Below are positions 1 to 9,099 of a stretch of 64,000 nucleotides of DNA, piece after piece (within the stretch, counting starts at the first letter, position 1; the number at the start of each line of letters is the position of its first letter). The translations under genes were made by a program, and so were the position numbers. Source of the stretch: Mycolicibacter heraklionensis (GTDB lineage Bacteria > Actinomycetota > Actinomycetes > Mycobacteriales > Mycobacteriaceae); NCBI RefSeq assembly GCF_001021505.1, contig NZ_LDPO01000001.1:62001-126000 (forward strand), given 5' to 3'. A model generated the notes under the pieces. It worked only from the letters and a program-made list of their open reading frames with translations, did no database searches and was not told the origin of the DNA.

Positions 1-601
1 TGTAGATGGCCCCGGTCGGGCACGACGCCACACACGACGGATTCAGGCAGTGCTCGCAGATCCGCGGCAGGTAGAACATGAACGTCTCTTCGAGCTCGCT
101 TTTGACGCGGTCACCGACCTTCGCCAGGATCGGGTCATTGACCAGCGTCTCCGGCGCACCAGCGAGATTGTCGTCCCAGTTGGGTCCCCACTGGATCTGC
201 ATCGGCTCGCCGGTGATCGAACTCTTCGGTGCCGCGACCGGGATGGTGTCGCCCAGCGGCGCGGCGGTGAGGTTCTCGTAGTCGTAGGTCCACGGCTCGT
301 AGTAGTCCGTCAGGTGCGGCAGGTTGGGGTTGGCGAAGATGTTCAGCAGCTTGTGGAGTCGACCGCCGGCCAGCAGGCGCAATCGGCCCTTTTTGTCCCG
401 CGTCCAGCCACCCTTCCAGCGGCTCTGATCTTCGTAGGTCCGCGGATATCCGCCGCCGGGCCGGGTTTCGACATTGTTGAACCAGACGTACTCGGTGCCC
501 TCCCGATTGGTCCAAGCCTGTTTGCAGGTCACCGAACAGGTGTGGCACCCAATACATTTGTCCAGGTTCATCACCATGGCCATCTGCGCCATTACTCTCA
601 T
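1..601 (-). CDS. narH: Respiratory nitrate reductase beta subunit NarH (C-terminus outside window)
   Basis: Electron-transfer subunit of membrane-bound nitrate reductase NarGHI, carrying Fe-S clusters between NarI haem and the NarG molybdenum site on the cytoplasmic face. The visible 200 residues start MRVMAQMAMVMNLDKCIGCH, with the first ferredoxin-type Cys cluster (CIGCHTC, then a Cys in TCKQAW), and reach a second Cys group (CEHCLNPSC, ASCPTGA) near the window edge. The ATG at 601 lies 4 bases after the narG stop codon, so the two are co-transcribed. The gene is cut by position 1, not broken. Identity is strong from the motifs and from narG next to it. Confidence 0.93.
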   Translation of the reverse strand, partial: MRVMAQMAMVMNLDKCIGCHTCSVTCKQAWTNREGTEYVWFNNVETRPGGGYPRTYEDQSRWKGGWTRDKKGRLRLLAGGRLHKLLNIFANPNLPHLTDYYEPWTYDYENLTAAPLGDTIPVAAPKSSITGEPMQIQWGPNWDDNLAGAPETLVNDPILAKVGDRVKSELEETFMFYLPRICEHCLNPSCVASCPTGAIY

Positions 602-605
602 CGCT

Positions 606-3600
606 TCAGTACCTCACGTCCTGGTTCCGGCGGCGACGCACCACCGTCACCTCGTCGCGCTGGTTTCCGGTGGGGCCCAGGTAGTTGAACGCGAACGCGT
701 GCTGGCCGTAGCCGCCGGCGAGGTGGCTGGGCTTGACCCGGATCCGGGTCAACGAGTTGTGAGTGCCGCCGCGCTTGTTGTTGGTCTCGGCCCGCGGGGT
801 GTCAACGGTGCGCTCCTGCACGTGGTAGACGAACACCACACCTTCCGGCATCCGCTGGCTCACGATCGCGCGCCCCACGAAGATTCCGTTGACGTTGACC
901 GCTTCGATCCAATCATTGTCTTTCACACCGATTTTCGCGGCATCACTCGGGCTCATCCACATGGTGGGGCCGCCGCGGGACAGCGACAGCATGTAGAGGT
1001 TGTCCTGGTAGGTGGAGTGGAACGACCACTTCGAGTGCGGGGTCAGGTACCGCACGGTGATCCCGATGCCATCACCGGTCTCACCGAGCTCGGGGGCGTC
1101 GAACAGCCGCGCCATGTCCAGCGGCGGGCGGTAGATCGGCAGGTGCTCACCGAGCTCTTCGATCCAGTCGTGCGCGGTGTAGAAGTGCATCCGGCCGGTC
1201 AGGGTGTGGAACGGCTTGAGGCATTCGATGTTGATCGTGAAGGGGGCGTAGCGCCGTCCGCCGGTCTCGCTGCCGGACCACTCCGGGCTGGTGACCACCG
1301 GCACCGGCCGCGCCTGGGTGTCGGCGTAGGTGATCCGCTTCTCCTCGCTGCCCTCGGACAGGTGCGCCAGCCGCCGGCCGGTGCGCTTCTCCAGCTCCCG
1401 GAAGCCCTCCGTCGCGATCCGGCCGTTGGTGGTGCCCGACAGCGCCAGCACGGTGTCGGCCATCCGCGTCGCGGTGGTGAGCGCAGGGCGCCCGGTCCCG
1501 GCGCCGGACGTCATCACCCCGAACCTCGCGGCCAGGTCCTCGACCTCTTCATGCGGGAACACGGTGTAGCCCTTGGTGGTCAGACCCAAGGTGTCCACCA
1601 GCGGACCAAGTGACTGCCACTTGTCACCGATGGTGGTGTAATCGCGTTCCACCACAGTAACTTTGGGCATGGTCTTGCCCGGAATCGGCGTCTCGCCGCT
1701 GCGCAGCCAGTCACGCTCGGTGCCGTCGGGGTAAGCCATCGCATCGGCGGTGTCGTGCTGCATCGCGGTGAGCACCACATCGTTGCGGACGCCGAGGTGC
1801 TTAGCCGCCAATGCGCTGAACGTCCGGGCGATCGCGCCGAATGCGTCGTAGTCGCTGCGGGTCTCCCAGGGCGGGTCGATCGCCGCACTGAACGAGTGGA
1901 CGTAGGGGTGCATATCGGTCGACGACAGGTCGGCCTTCTCGTACCAGGTGGCCGCCGGCAGCACGACGTCGGACATCAGCGTGGTCGAGGTCATCCGGAA
2001 GTCGATCGACATGAGCAGGTCCAGCTTGCCCTCGGGAATGTCGCGGTCCCAGCGCACATCGGCGGGTTTCACCCCGCCGGCGGGCGGCTCCCCCATCACG
2101 CTGGCGTCGGTGCCCAGCAGGTGCTTGAGGAAGTACTCCCCACCCTTGCCGGAAGCGCCAATGAGGTTGGCCCGCCACACCGTGAGCACCCGCGGCCAGT
2201 TCACCGGGTTGTCCGGATCGGTGACCGACAGCTTCAGGTCGCCGGCGGCGAGTTGCTCGGCGATGTACTCCCCCGCATCGCGGCCGGCGGCGTCGGCCTC
2301 ATCGGCCACATCCAGGCTGGACCGGTCGAACTGCGGATAGAACGGGCTCCAGCCCATCGCGGTGGCCGACGCCAGGATGTCCATGGTGTGCCGGCCATCG
2401 AATCGGCCGCGCCCGAGCGGCGTGGTCAGTTTTTCCGCCCCGTAGGCGTCGTAGCGCCACTGGTCGGTGTGTGCGTACCAGTAGGAGGTACCCGGCACTT
2501 GTCGCGGCGGCCGCGACCAGTCGTTGCCCGCGGCCATCGTCTGCCATCCGGTCAGCGGGCGCACCTTCTCCTGGCCGACGTAATGCGCCCAGCCGCCGCC
2601 GTTGCGTCCCATCGATCCGGTGAGCATCAGCAGCGCCAGCACCGCCCGGTAGGTGGTGTCGCCGTGGAACCACTGGCAGATCCCGCTGCCCATGATGATC
2701 ATCGACCGTCCGCCGGATTCTTCTGCGTTGCGGGCGAATTCGCGCGCGATCCGGATCGCCTGGGTGGCCGAGACGCCGGTGATCGACTCCTGCCATGCCG
2801 GGGTGTTGACCTGCGTGTCGTCGTCGTAACCGGTCGGCCACTCGCCAGGCAGCCAGGGCCGGCGCACCGAGTAGTTCGCCAGCATCAGGTCGAAAACCGT
2901 ACAGACCAGGTGCTCGCCGACCTGACGCACCGGCACCCCGCGCTCGACGACGGTGCCCTGGCCGCTCACCGTGTCGAAACCGGGCAGCGAGATCAGCGCA
3001 GCAGGCTGATCGCCGTTGAGGAATTTCGGGTTCTTGACGGTCAACGCCGGGCGGATATCGCCGAGTTCCAGGTTCCACTTGCCCATGCCCTCGTCGCCCC
3101 AGCGGAAGCCCAACGAGCCTTGCGGTACCACCACACCGTCGGTGACCTCGTCCAGCAGGGCCGGCTTGAACGCAGCATTTTCGACATCCTGGCCCAGGTC
3201 GGCGGCGGTCAGGTTCTTTCCCGGAACCAGCCGCCCGTCACGCTCCTCCAGCTTGATCAGGAACGGCAGGTCGGTGTAGCGGCGCACGTAGTCGGTGAAG
3301 AACGGCACCTCCTGCTTGACGTAGCACTCGGTGAGGATGACGTGGCCCATCGCCATCGCCAGGGCGCCGTCGGTGCCGGCCGCGCACGGCATCCATTCGT
3401 CGGCGAACTTGGTGTTGTCGGCGTAGTCGGGGCTGACGGTGACCACCTTGGTGCCCCGGTACCGCACCTCGGCCATCCAGTGCGCGTCGGGCGTGCGGGT
3501 GATCGGGACGTTGGAGCCCCACATCATCAGGTAGGCCGCATCCCACCAGTCCCCGGATTCCGGGACGTCGGTCTGGTCGCCGAACACCTGGGGCGAGGCA

Positions 3601-4331
3601 ACCGGCAGGTCGGCGTACCAGTCGTAGAAGGACGTCATCACCCCGCCGAGCAGCTGGATGAAACGCGCCCCGGCCGCGAACGACACCATCGACATCGCCG
3701 GAATGGGCGAGAACCCGGCGACCCGGTCCGGGCCGTAGGTCTTGATGGTGTGCACATGGGCGGCCGCGATCATCTCGGTGGCTTCGGCCCAGGACACCCG
3801 GACCAGACCGCCCATGCCGCGGGCCTGCTGGTAGCGCCGGCGGCGCTCGGGATCGGCCTGGATGTCCGCCCAGGCCAGCACCGGGTCGCCCAGGCGTGCC
3901 TTGGCCTCCCGGAACATCTCAACCAGCGCTCCGCGCGCGTAGGGGTAGCGCACCCGGGTCGGCGAGTAGGAGTACCAGGAGAACGAGGCGCCGCGCGGGC
4001 AGCCGCGCGGCTCGTACTCGGGCCGGTCCGGGCCCACCGAGGGGTAGTCGGTGGCCTGGTTCTCCCAGGTGATGATGCCGTCCTTGACGAAGATCTTCCA
4101 GGAGCACGAGCCGGTGCAGTTCACCCCGTGGGTGGACCGGACCACCTTGTCGTGACTCCAGCGGTCCCGGTAGAAGATGTCCGCCTCACGCCCGCCCCGG
4201 CGGGTGACGGTGCGTAGATCCGGCGAGACCTGGCCCGGGGTGAAGAACCGGCCACTGCGTTCCAGCAGTTCCTCGAGTGGGCCACCGATTCCGGCGGTTC
4301 GGCGAGTGGGCGGTCGCGCTGCGCGTGTCAT
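606..4331 (-). CDS. narG: Respiratory nitrate reductase alpha subunit NarG
   Basis: Catalytic molybdopterin-guanine-dinucleotide subunit that reduces nitrate to nitrite with quinol electrons. It is 1241 residues, the usual size for NarG. Near the N-terminus is the His-ligated [4Fe-4S] FS0 pattern H-x3-C-x3-C-x34-C (about H68, C72, C76, C111). The segment YADLPVASPQVFGDQTDVPE contains the Asp that ligates Mo in this family. I chose the ATG at 4331 because AAGGAGAG sits 6-7 bases upstream; an upstream in-frame start at 4358 has less support. narH follows on the same strand after 4 bases. mutT2 lies upstream on the same strand, as next to narGHJI of M. tuberculosis. Confidence 0.96.
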   Translation of the reverse strand: MTRAARPPTRRTAGIGGPLEELLERSGRFFTPGQVSPDLRTVTRRGGREADIFYRDRWSHDKVVRSTHGVNCTGSCSWKIFVKDGIITWENQATDYPSVGPDRPEYEPRGCPRGASFSWYSYSPTRVRYPYARGALVEMFREAKARLGDPVLAWADIQADPERRRRYQQARGMGGLVRVSWAEATEMIAAAHVHTIKTYGPDRVAGFSPIPAMSMVSFAAGARFIQLLGGVMTSFYDWYADLPVASPQVFGDQTDVPESGDWWDAAYLMMWGSNVPITRTPDAHWMAEVRYRGTKVVTVSPDYADNTKFADEWMPCAAGTDGALAMAMGHVILTECYVKQEVPFFTDYVRRYTDLPFLIKLEERDGRLVPGKNLTAADLGQDVENAAFKPALLDEVTDGVVVPQGSLGFRWGDEGMGKWNLELGDIRPALTVKNPKFLNGDQPAALISLPGFDTVSGQGTVVERGVPVRQVGEHLVCTVFDLMLANYSVRRPWLPGEWPTGYDDDTQVNTPAWQESITGVSATQAIRIAREFARNAEESGGRSMIIMGSGICQWFHGDTTYRAVLALLMLTGSMGRNGGGWAHYVGQEKVRPLTGWQTMAAGNDWSRPPRQVPGTSYWYAHTDQWRYDAYGAEKLTTPLGRGRFDGRHTMDILASATAMGWSPFYPQFDRSSLDVADEADAAGRDAGEYIAEQLAAGDLKLSVTDPDNPVNWPRVLTVWRANLIGASGKGGEYFLKHLLGTDASVMGEPPAGGVKPADVRWDRDIPEGKLDLLMSIDFRMTSTTLMSDVVLPAATWYEKADLSSTDMHPYVHSFSAAIDPPWETRSDYDAFGAIARTFSALAAKHLGVRNDVVLTAMQHDTADAMAYPDGTERDWLRSGETPIPGKTMPKVTVVERDYTTIGDKWQSLGPLVDTLGLTTKGYTVFPHEEVEDLAARFGVMTSGAGTGRPALTTATRMADTVLALSGTTNGRIATEGFRELEKRTGRRLAHLSEGSEEKRITYADTQARPVPVVTSPEWSGSETGGRRYAPFTINIECLKPFHTLTGRMHFYTAHDWIEELGEHLPIYRPPLDMARLFDAPELGETGDGIGITVRYLTPHSKWSFHSTYQDNLYMLSLSRGGPTMWMSPSDAAKIGVKDNDWIEAVNVNGIFVGRAIVSQRMPEGVVFVYHVQERTVDTPRAETNNKRGGTHNSLTRIRVKPSHLAGGYGQHAFAFNYLGPTGNQRDEVTVVRRRRNQDVRY

Positions 4332-4400
4332 CGGGACTCTCCTTCGCGGGTCACGCACTCCAGCGGCGCAAGTTCAGGGCGGGGCCGCCGCCGCGCACGT

Positions 4401-4414
4401 TTTCGGACCCGAAA
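4401..4414. promoter_or_regulatory. 14-bp palindrome upstream of narG
   Basis: TTTCGGACCCGAAA is a perfect palindrome (arms TTTCGG/CCGAAA, 2-base centre) about 70 bases before the narG start codon. A TATACC hexamer lies further upstream on the minus strand near 4430. The position fits an operator for the nar operon. It is shorter than, and does not match, the 20-bp DosR box. The binding factor is unknown. Confidence 0.45.
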
Positions 4415-4477
4415 TACCAGCGTAGCTAGGTATATCGCTGCGCGACTGAATTCATCGGCAAGATTTACACAGCCTTT

Positions 4478-4885
4478 TCACCAGAGTGCCCGAGTCAGCT
4501 CGCCGAGCCAAGCTCGATCAGCAGGTACCCAGTCAACGTCGGCCAGTTGCACAGCGGTCACCCAGCGCAGGGCCTGATGATCATGGGGGCGTGGCTCGCC
4601 GTGCGCCAGGTCGACCAGGTAGGCGCGCAAGGTCGTGCCGTGGCTCAGCACGACGTCGGCGCCGAGGCGCTCCCCCACCGTGATGGCGTCGGCGTCCAGG
4701 CCCAGCTCCTCGCCGAGCTCGCGGGCCAGGGCGGCGGGTTCGCTCTCACCGGGCATGACCTTGCCGCCGGGCAGTTCCCAGAGACCGGCCAGCTCCGGCG
4801 GACGGCGTCGCTGCGCGATCAGCACCGCGCGCCCGGCCGCGGATTCGGCGATGACGGCTCCGGCGACAACGATCTGGACGGACAC
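4478..4885 (-). CDS. mutT2: Nudix hydrolase, MutT2-type (8-oxo-dGTP / dCTP diphosphatase)
   Basis: Small Nudix hydrolase that sanitises oxidised or surplus nucleotides. The full Nudix box G-x5-E-x7-REUXEEXGU is visible, from GGKVMPGE through ARELGEELGL, preceded by RRRPPELAGLWELPGG as in mycobacterial MutT2. The start GTG at 4885 gives VSVQIVVAGA, matching the usual MutT2 N-terminus (135 aa). A GTG at 4924 overlapping the upstream TAG stop would add 13 residues and cannot be excluded. In M. tuberculosis mutT2 (Rv1160) is followed by narG (Rv1161), and the same order is seen here. The gene is convergent with nothing and lies downstream of the AceE-like gene. Confidence 0.88.
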   Translation of the reverse strand: MSVQIVVAGAVIAESAAGRAVLIAQRRRPPELAGLWELPGGKVMPGESEPAALARELGEELGLDADAITVGERLGADVVLSHGTTLRAYLVDLAHGEPRPHDHQALRWVTAVQLADVDWVPADRAWLGELTRALW

Positions 4886-4923
4886 GGTGTAGGACCGTAT
4901 CGCTGTTCTGCAGGTCCTCGGCA

Positions 4924-7245
4924 CTACTCGACGAGATCGAGGGCGGCACGCACGATCGAGTCGGCGTCGATCTGGTGATACCGATAGACGTCGTCGAGGT
5001 CACCGGACTGGCCGAAGCTGGTGACCCCCAGCGACGCGGCGGGCACGCGGTTGATCGTCGAAAGAAACGCCAGCGTGTGCGGATGCCCGTCCACAACGGT
5101 GACGATCGGTGCGGCCCGGTCGGCCGGGAAGACCTGGTCCAGGATCCACGAGGGCGCCTCGGCCAGGCCGCGCCGGGCCTGCATCGCTTCGAAGATGCGT
5201 CCCGGACTGGTGATGCAGACCACCTCGGCGGCAATGCCGAGGACGCCGAGGCGTTCGGCTGCCTGCAGGGTCTCGGTGATCATCGCGCCCATTCCGGCGA
5301 GCATGATTGCGGGCCGCACGCAACTGCGCAAGGTGTAGGCGCCGGCCAACACCTGCCGGCGGCGGCGATCCCGCGCGGCGGGGTCCGTCGGCACCGCGGC
5401 CAAGGTCTGGTCGACCGGGCGGGTGGACAGCCGCAGGTATGACGAGCTGCCACCGGGTCGTCCGAGCCGCGAGATGCTCTCCAGCAGCATCCACTCCACC
5501 TCGATGGCGAACGCCGGCTCGTAACCGACGCAGCCGGGCTGCTCGAGTCCGATCGAGGGGGTCTTGACGGATTGGTGCGCCCCGCCCTCGGGGGCCAAAC
5601 TCACCCCGGCCGGCGTGCCGACCAGGATGGACTGCCCGCCGGCGTAGATCCCATAGGACCACGGCTCCAGCGCGCGCTCGACGAACGGGTCATAGAGAAC
5701 GCCGATCGGAAACAGCGGTTGACCCCATCGGCTCCACGTCGCACCGAGTTCGCCCATCAGCCCGACCAGGTTGACCTCGGCGATCCCCAGTTCCATGTGC
5801 TGGCCGGTCGGCTTCTCCCGCCAGTGCATGATCGTTTCGGCGTCGTCGGCGAACCAGTCGTGACGCTCGCTCGGCGACCACACGCCGACCTTGTTGAGCC
5901 ATCCGGCCAGATTCGTCGACGAGCTGACGTCGGGGCTGACGGTGACGATGCGCCGAGCGGCCTCCGGCGCCTCTCGGGTCACGTCCAGCAGCGTGCGGCC
6001 GAGCGCGGCCTGCGTCGTCGACGTACCCGACGGGGTGCGCCCGATATCCACGGGAAGTGGTGGCGGCGGGATGGGGGCGAGGTCGTCGCGGTGCATGCGC
6101 GCGGCCGCCGCGGCGCACAGCCGGCCGGCCGGAGTGTCGGGGCCGAACCGTTGCCAGGGCCGTTCGGGATTCATTCCCAGGCTGGCCGCCAGTTCGCCGA
6201 ACTGTTCGACGGTCAGCAGTGACGAATGGTTCTGTGGATGCCCCTCGGTGGGCAGGCCATAGCCTTTGATGGTGTAGGCGATGATCACCGTCGGACGGGT
6301 GTCGTCGATCTGTGCGTAGGCCGCGCGCAGCGCGTCCAGATCGTGCCCGCCGAGGTTGCGAATCGCGCGGCAGAGGGTGTCGTCGTCGAGGTCGCTGATC
6401 ACCGCGGTGATGGCCTCGGCGTCGGGACCGGCCCCGGGCAGCCGGCTGCGCAGCTGCTCGGCATCGCATCGCAGCAGCCGCTGATATTCCGGATTGGGCA
6501 TCTGCAGGATCCGGGCGCGCAGCACCGCGCCTCCCGGCCGGGCGAAAATCGATTCGAGCAGCGTCCCGAACGTCACGGTGATGACCTGCCAGCCGGCCGC
6601 GGCGAACATGCTCTCCAGCCGTCCCGCGGCGATGTTGGGGACCACCCGGTCCAGCGACTGCCGGTTCAGGTCCACGATCCAGACGATCTCGCCCAGTTCA
6701 CGCACGGCCGGGTCCAGGATCGCCTCCCACACCGCGCCCTCGTCCAGTTCGGCGTCGCCGAGCAGTGAGTACTGCCGGCCGGACCCGGAGTCGGCGATGG
6801 CGCCGTTGAGGTAGCGCCGGGCGATGGCACCCCAAATCGGTGCTGTGGCACCGATTCCCACCGAGCCGGTCGAATAGTCAACGGGATCGGGGTCTTTGGA
6901 TCTGCTGGGGTAGGCCTGGAGGCCACCGAACGAGCGCAGCGTGGTCAGATACTTCTCGTCGAGCCGGCCCAGCAGGTAGTTGATCGCGTGCAGCACCGGT
7001 GATGCGTGGGGTTTGACCGAGACCCGATCTCCGGGCTGCAGATGCTCGAACCAGAGCGAGGTCATGATCGACACCATCGACGCCGAGGACGCCTGGTGAC
7101 CGCCGACCTTCAGTCCCGAAGCATTCGGGCGGACCCGGTTGGCGTGGTGGATCATCGCCGTGGACAGCCACAGCACGCGGCGCTCGATGTCGGTGAGGGC
7201 GTCGACGCCGAGCGTCTGACCGGGCGCGAACGGCAAAGCGGTCAT
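4924..7245 (-). CDS. AceE-like thiamine-diphosphate E1 (pyruvate/2-oxoacid dehydrogenase E1 or transketolase-like)
   Basis: 773-residue thiamine-diphosphate enzyme. It has the ThDP-binding GDAELDEG ... VDLNRQSLD arrangement of homodimeric AceE-type E1 (GDGEMDEP ... NLQRLD in AceE), a transketolase pyrimidine-binding domain in the middle (HMELGIAEVNLVGLMGEL), and a C-terminal domain ending in an AceE-like FGQSGDLDDVYRYHQID. It is shorter than mycobacterial AceE (about 900 aa). There is no E2 or E3 gene nearby, so the acceptor is unclear: it may borrow the housekeeping complex or act as a transketolase-like enzyme. RBS AGGAGCC precedes the ATG. An Lrp/AsnC regulator is divergent, which suggests amino-acid or 2-oxoacid control (inference). 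Confidence 0.75.
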   Translation of the reverse strand: MTALPFAPGQTLGVDALTDIERRVLWLSTAMIHHANRVRPNASGLKVGGHQASSASMVSIMTSLWFEHLQPGDRVSVKPHASPVLHAINYLLGRLDEKYLTTLRSFGGLQAYPSRSKDPDPVDYSTGSVGIGATAPIWGAIARRYLNGAIADSGSGRQYSLLGDAELDEGAVWEAILDPAVRELGEIVWIVDLNRQSLDRVVPNIAAGRLESMFAAAGWQVITVTFGTLLESIFARPGGAVLRARILQMPNPEYQRLLRCDAEQLRSRLPGAGPDAEAITAVISDLDDDTLCRAIRNLGGHDLDALRAAYAQIDDTRPTVIIAYTIKGYGLPTEGHPQNHSSLLTVEQFGELAASLGMNPERPWQRFGPDTPAGRLCAAAAARMHRDDLAPIPPPPLPVDIGRTPSGTSTTQAALGRTLLDVTREAPEAARRIVTVSPDVSSSTNLAGWLNKVGVWSPSERHDWFADDAETIMHWREKPTGQHMELGIAEVNLVGLMGELGATWSRWGQPLFPIGVLYDPFVERALEPWSYGIYAGGQSILVGTPAGVSLAPEGGAHQSVKTPSIGLEQPGCVGYEPAFAIEVEWMLLESISRLGRPGGSSSYLRLSTRPVDQTLAAVPTDPAARDRRRRQVLAGAYTLRSCVRPAIMLAGMGAMITETLQAAERLGVLGIAAEVVCITSPGRIFEAMQARRGLAEAPSWILDQVFPADRAAPIVTVVDGHPHTLAFLSTINRVPAASLGVTSFGQSGDLDDVYRYHQIDADSIVRAALDLVE

Positions 7246-7321
7246 CTGGCGGCTCCTGGGGTTGCAGGGACGAACCCGTCCTTGGCAGAAGATGGGTCAA
7301 GTGCACCAACAACACCGCGAA

Positions 7322-7358
7322 TTGACAATTGCATCGATATAGTCTGATCAAATTGCAC
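7322..7358. promoter_or_regulatory. Divergent control region between AceE-like gene and Lrp gene
   Basis: The 150-base gap between the two divergent genes contains an AT-rich core with repeated CAATTGCA (7326-7333) and CAAATTGCA (7349-7357), spaced about 23 bases apart, near two helical turns. That spacing suits an Lrp/AsnC-type dimer-of-dimers. A TTGACA at 7322 and TATAGT at 7338 are too close (10 bases) to be one sigma-70 promoter. Autoregulation by the adjacent Lrp protein is inferred. Confidence 0.4.
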
Positions 7359-7395
7359 TCCTACCGGTCGCAACGGGGAAGACGAGGTAGTCAGA

Positions 7396-7878
7396 ATGCC
7401 AAGCCGGAGCACTGCCGACGCGATCGATGCACGGTTGTTGCTGGCACTCAACGCCGATCCCCGCGCCGCCACCGTCGCGCTGGCCGAGCAGACCGGGGTA
7501 TCCCGCAACACAGCCCAGGCGCGACTGGCTCGTTGGTCCGAGACCGGCGCCCTGGCACGATTCGAGCGCACCGTCACTCCGGACTTCCTGGGCTATCCCC
7601 TACGCGCCTTTGTCCTGACCAACGTCAAGCAACGACTGCTGCGCGAAGTCGCCGCCGCGCTGGCCGAGGTGCCGGAAATCGTTGAGGTCCACGGCCTCAG
7701 CGGCGTCGCCGACCTGCTGGTTCAGGTGGTGGCACGCGACGCCGACGACCTCTATCGGATCGCCGGGCAGATTCTCGGCATCCGCGGGGTCAAACGCACG
7801 AACACCGCGCTGGTGATGCGAAACCTCGTCGACTTCCGCCTGACCCCGTTGATCGAACGACTGGCCGCCGACGGCTAA
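7396..7878 (+). CDS. Lrp/AsnC family transcriptional regulator
   Basis: 160-residue DNA-binding regulator. An N-terminal winged HTH (about residues 8-55, LAEQTGVSRNTAQARLARW as recognition region) is followed by a RAM/AsnC ligand-binding domain (about 70-150: EIVEVHGLSGVADLLVQVV, then ILGIRGVKRTNTALVM), the classical order and length for Lrp/AsnC proteins, which sense amino acids or related acids. It is divergent from the AceE-like gene, its most likely target, and overlaps the convergent AraC-type gene by 4 bases at the stop codons. Confidence 0.9.
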   Translation: MPSRSTADAIDARLLLALNADPRAATVALAEQTGVSRNTAQARLARWSETGALARFERTVTPDFLGYPLRAFVLTNVKQRLLREVAAALAEVPEIVEVHGLSGVADLLVQVVARDADDLYRIAGQILGIRGVKRTNTALVMRNLVDFRLTPLIERLAADG

Positions 7879-8894
7879 CGGTTACGCAAGGTCCGCGACG
7901 GGGTTTCGCCGAATCGTCGTTCGTAGTGCAGGGCGAAGCGGCCGAGGTGATTGAAGCCCCACCGGTAGGCCACCTCACTGACCGTGACCGTGTCACTCCG
8001 GTCGATGAGGTCCGCTCGCGCACCGTCCAGCCTTGCGTTGCGCAGGTATTGCGCCGGACTGGTATCGAACTCGTCGCGAAACAGCTTCTGTAACTGCCGT
8101 ACCCCCACACCGGCAGCCTCGGCCAAGTCGACGACGGTGTACTGCGCACCGGGCGCTTCGGCGATGAGATCGACCACCTTGCGCAGCGCCGACGAGCACG
8201 CGCGCGTCCCGCCGCGCCGGATGACGTCGCTCATCGAGTGCGGCTGGCCGGCCAGCAACCCGGCGATCACCGCCCGCTCGAGATAGCGGGTCTGCGCGGC
8301 CAATGCGGCGTCCGGAACGAAGCCCGGGCGTGCCACGGTGTCCAGCAGCAGCTGGATCATCGACCGCCATCGCGCCCCGGCAGGCGCGGTGAGGTCGAAA
8401 CCGATGTCGAAGCGCACCCGCTGATCCACGGGCCGGCCGAGAATGCACGCCAGCTCACGCTCCAGCGCCGTCCGGTCGATCTTGATGCTGACCTGAGTGG
8501 TGGCCGCGGGCCACGAGTTCACCACGGTGTGTTCGCCGGGGCTGTACACCGCGGCACAGTTCGGGGTGGCGATGAGTTCCTGTGCGCCGCAGCGGGTTGC
8601 GGCCGAACCGACCAGGGGCATATCGACGTGGTAGCCGCCCATGTCGCCGGGATCAATCGACACCTCAGCACCGAAATGGACGATCCCGATGGTCAAGTCG
8701 GTCAGCCGGAATGCCGACATCTGTGCATCGGTCAGCCGAGCGTCGGGACCCACCAGTTCCAGCCGCGCCGGGTAGTAGACGTCGTTGACGGTATCGCGGT
8801 AGACGTCAAAATCGTCGGTGGCGCAGACAACCGTCCGCCGTTCCCTGCCCTGCAGGTTGGTCGGCGAGGTGTCCAGATCCGGCACCGTTGACAT
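7875..8894 (-). CDS. AraC family transcriptional regulator
   Basis: 339-residue regulator. The N-terminal two thirds is the cupin-like AraC-binding domain found in regulators of aromatic catabolism (GYHVDMPLVGSA, then SPGEHTVVNSW). The C-terminal ~100 residues hold the double HTH (YTVVDLAEAAGVGVRQLQKLF and VSEVAYRWGFNHLGRFALHY ending RFGETPSRTL). GAGGTAGG precedes the ATG. It is divergent from the 11-gene ring-cleavage operon starting at 9100, so it is probably that operon's activator (inference). Its stop overlaps the Lrp gene stop. Confidence 0.9.
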   Translation of the reverse strand: MSTVPDLDTSPTNLQGRERRTVVCATDDFDVYRDTVNDVYYPARLELVGPDARLTDAQMSAFRLTDLTIGIVHFGAEVSIDPGDMGGYHVDMPLVGSAATRCGAQELIATPNCAAVYSPGEHTVVNSWPAATTQVSIKIDRTALERELACILGRPVDQRVRFDIGFDLTAPAGARWRSMIQLLLDTVARPGFVPDAALAAQTRYLERAVIAGLLAGQPHSMSDVIRRGGTRACSSALRKVVDLIAEAPGAQYTVVDLAEAAGVGVRQLQKLFRDEFDTSPAQYLRNARLDGARADLIDRSDTVTVSEVAYRWGFNHLGRFALHYERRFGETPSRTLRNR

Positions 8895-9047
8895 TGCCTA
8901 CCTCGTAGTCGTCGCCCGTGCACCACATGGTACGGGTCGGCGGCCGATCGCCTCGGACGAATGGTGGACCGATCGCCGCAGGTGCCAATGGTCGCGTAGC
9001 GGACAAGGCATCGCGCAAAGTGGATATTGCGGATCGTCGGGCCGTCC

Positions 9048-9075
9048 TAGCCTCGGTCACATCACAAACGTGACC
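9048..9075 (+). promoter_or_regulatory. Putative promoter and inverted repeat ahead of the aromatic operon
   Basis: A TAGCCT hexamer (9048-9053) fits a mycobacterial -10. Just after it, at the expected transcription start, lies the inverted repeat GGTCAC-N9-GTGACC (9055-9060 and 9070-9075). The divergent AraC gene starts at 8894. The repeat could be an operator or a leader hairpin; no experiment supports either. Confidence 0.4.
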
Positions 9076-9099
9076 TGGCTAACAGGAGGTTGGTCCGCG

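Noticed and set aside
1755-4217. An 820-codon open frame on the plus strand opposite narG
   Set aside because: It mirrors the high-GC narG gene, its protein has no recognisable family and is Arg/His/Gly-rich as expected of an antisense shadow.
4401-4414. DosR box upstream of narG
   Set aside because: The palindrome is 14 bp and lacks the GGGACT/AGTCCC core spacing of the DosR consensus.
7322-7343. TTGACA and TATAGT as one promoter for the Lrp gene
   Set aside because: Only 10 bases separate the hexamers; a real spacer is 16-18.
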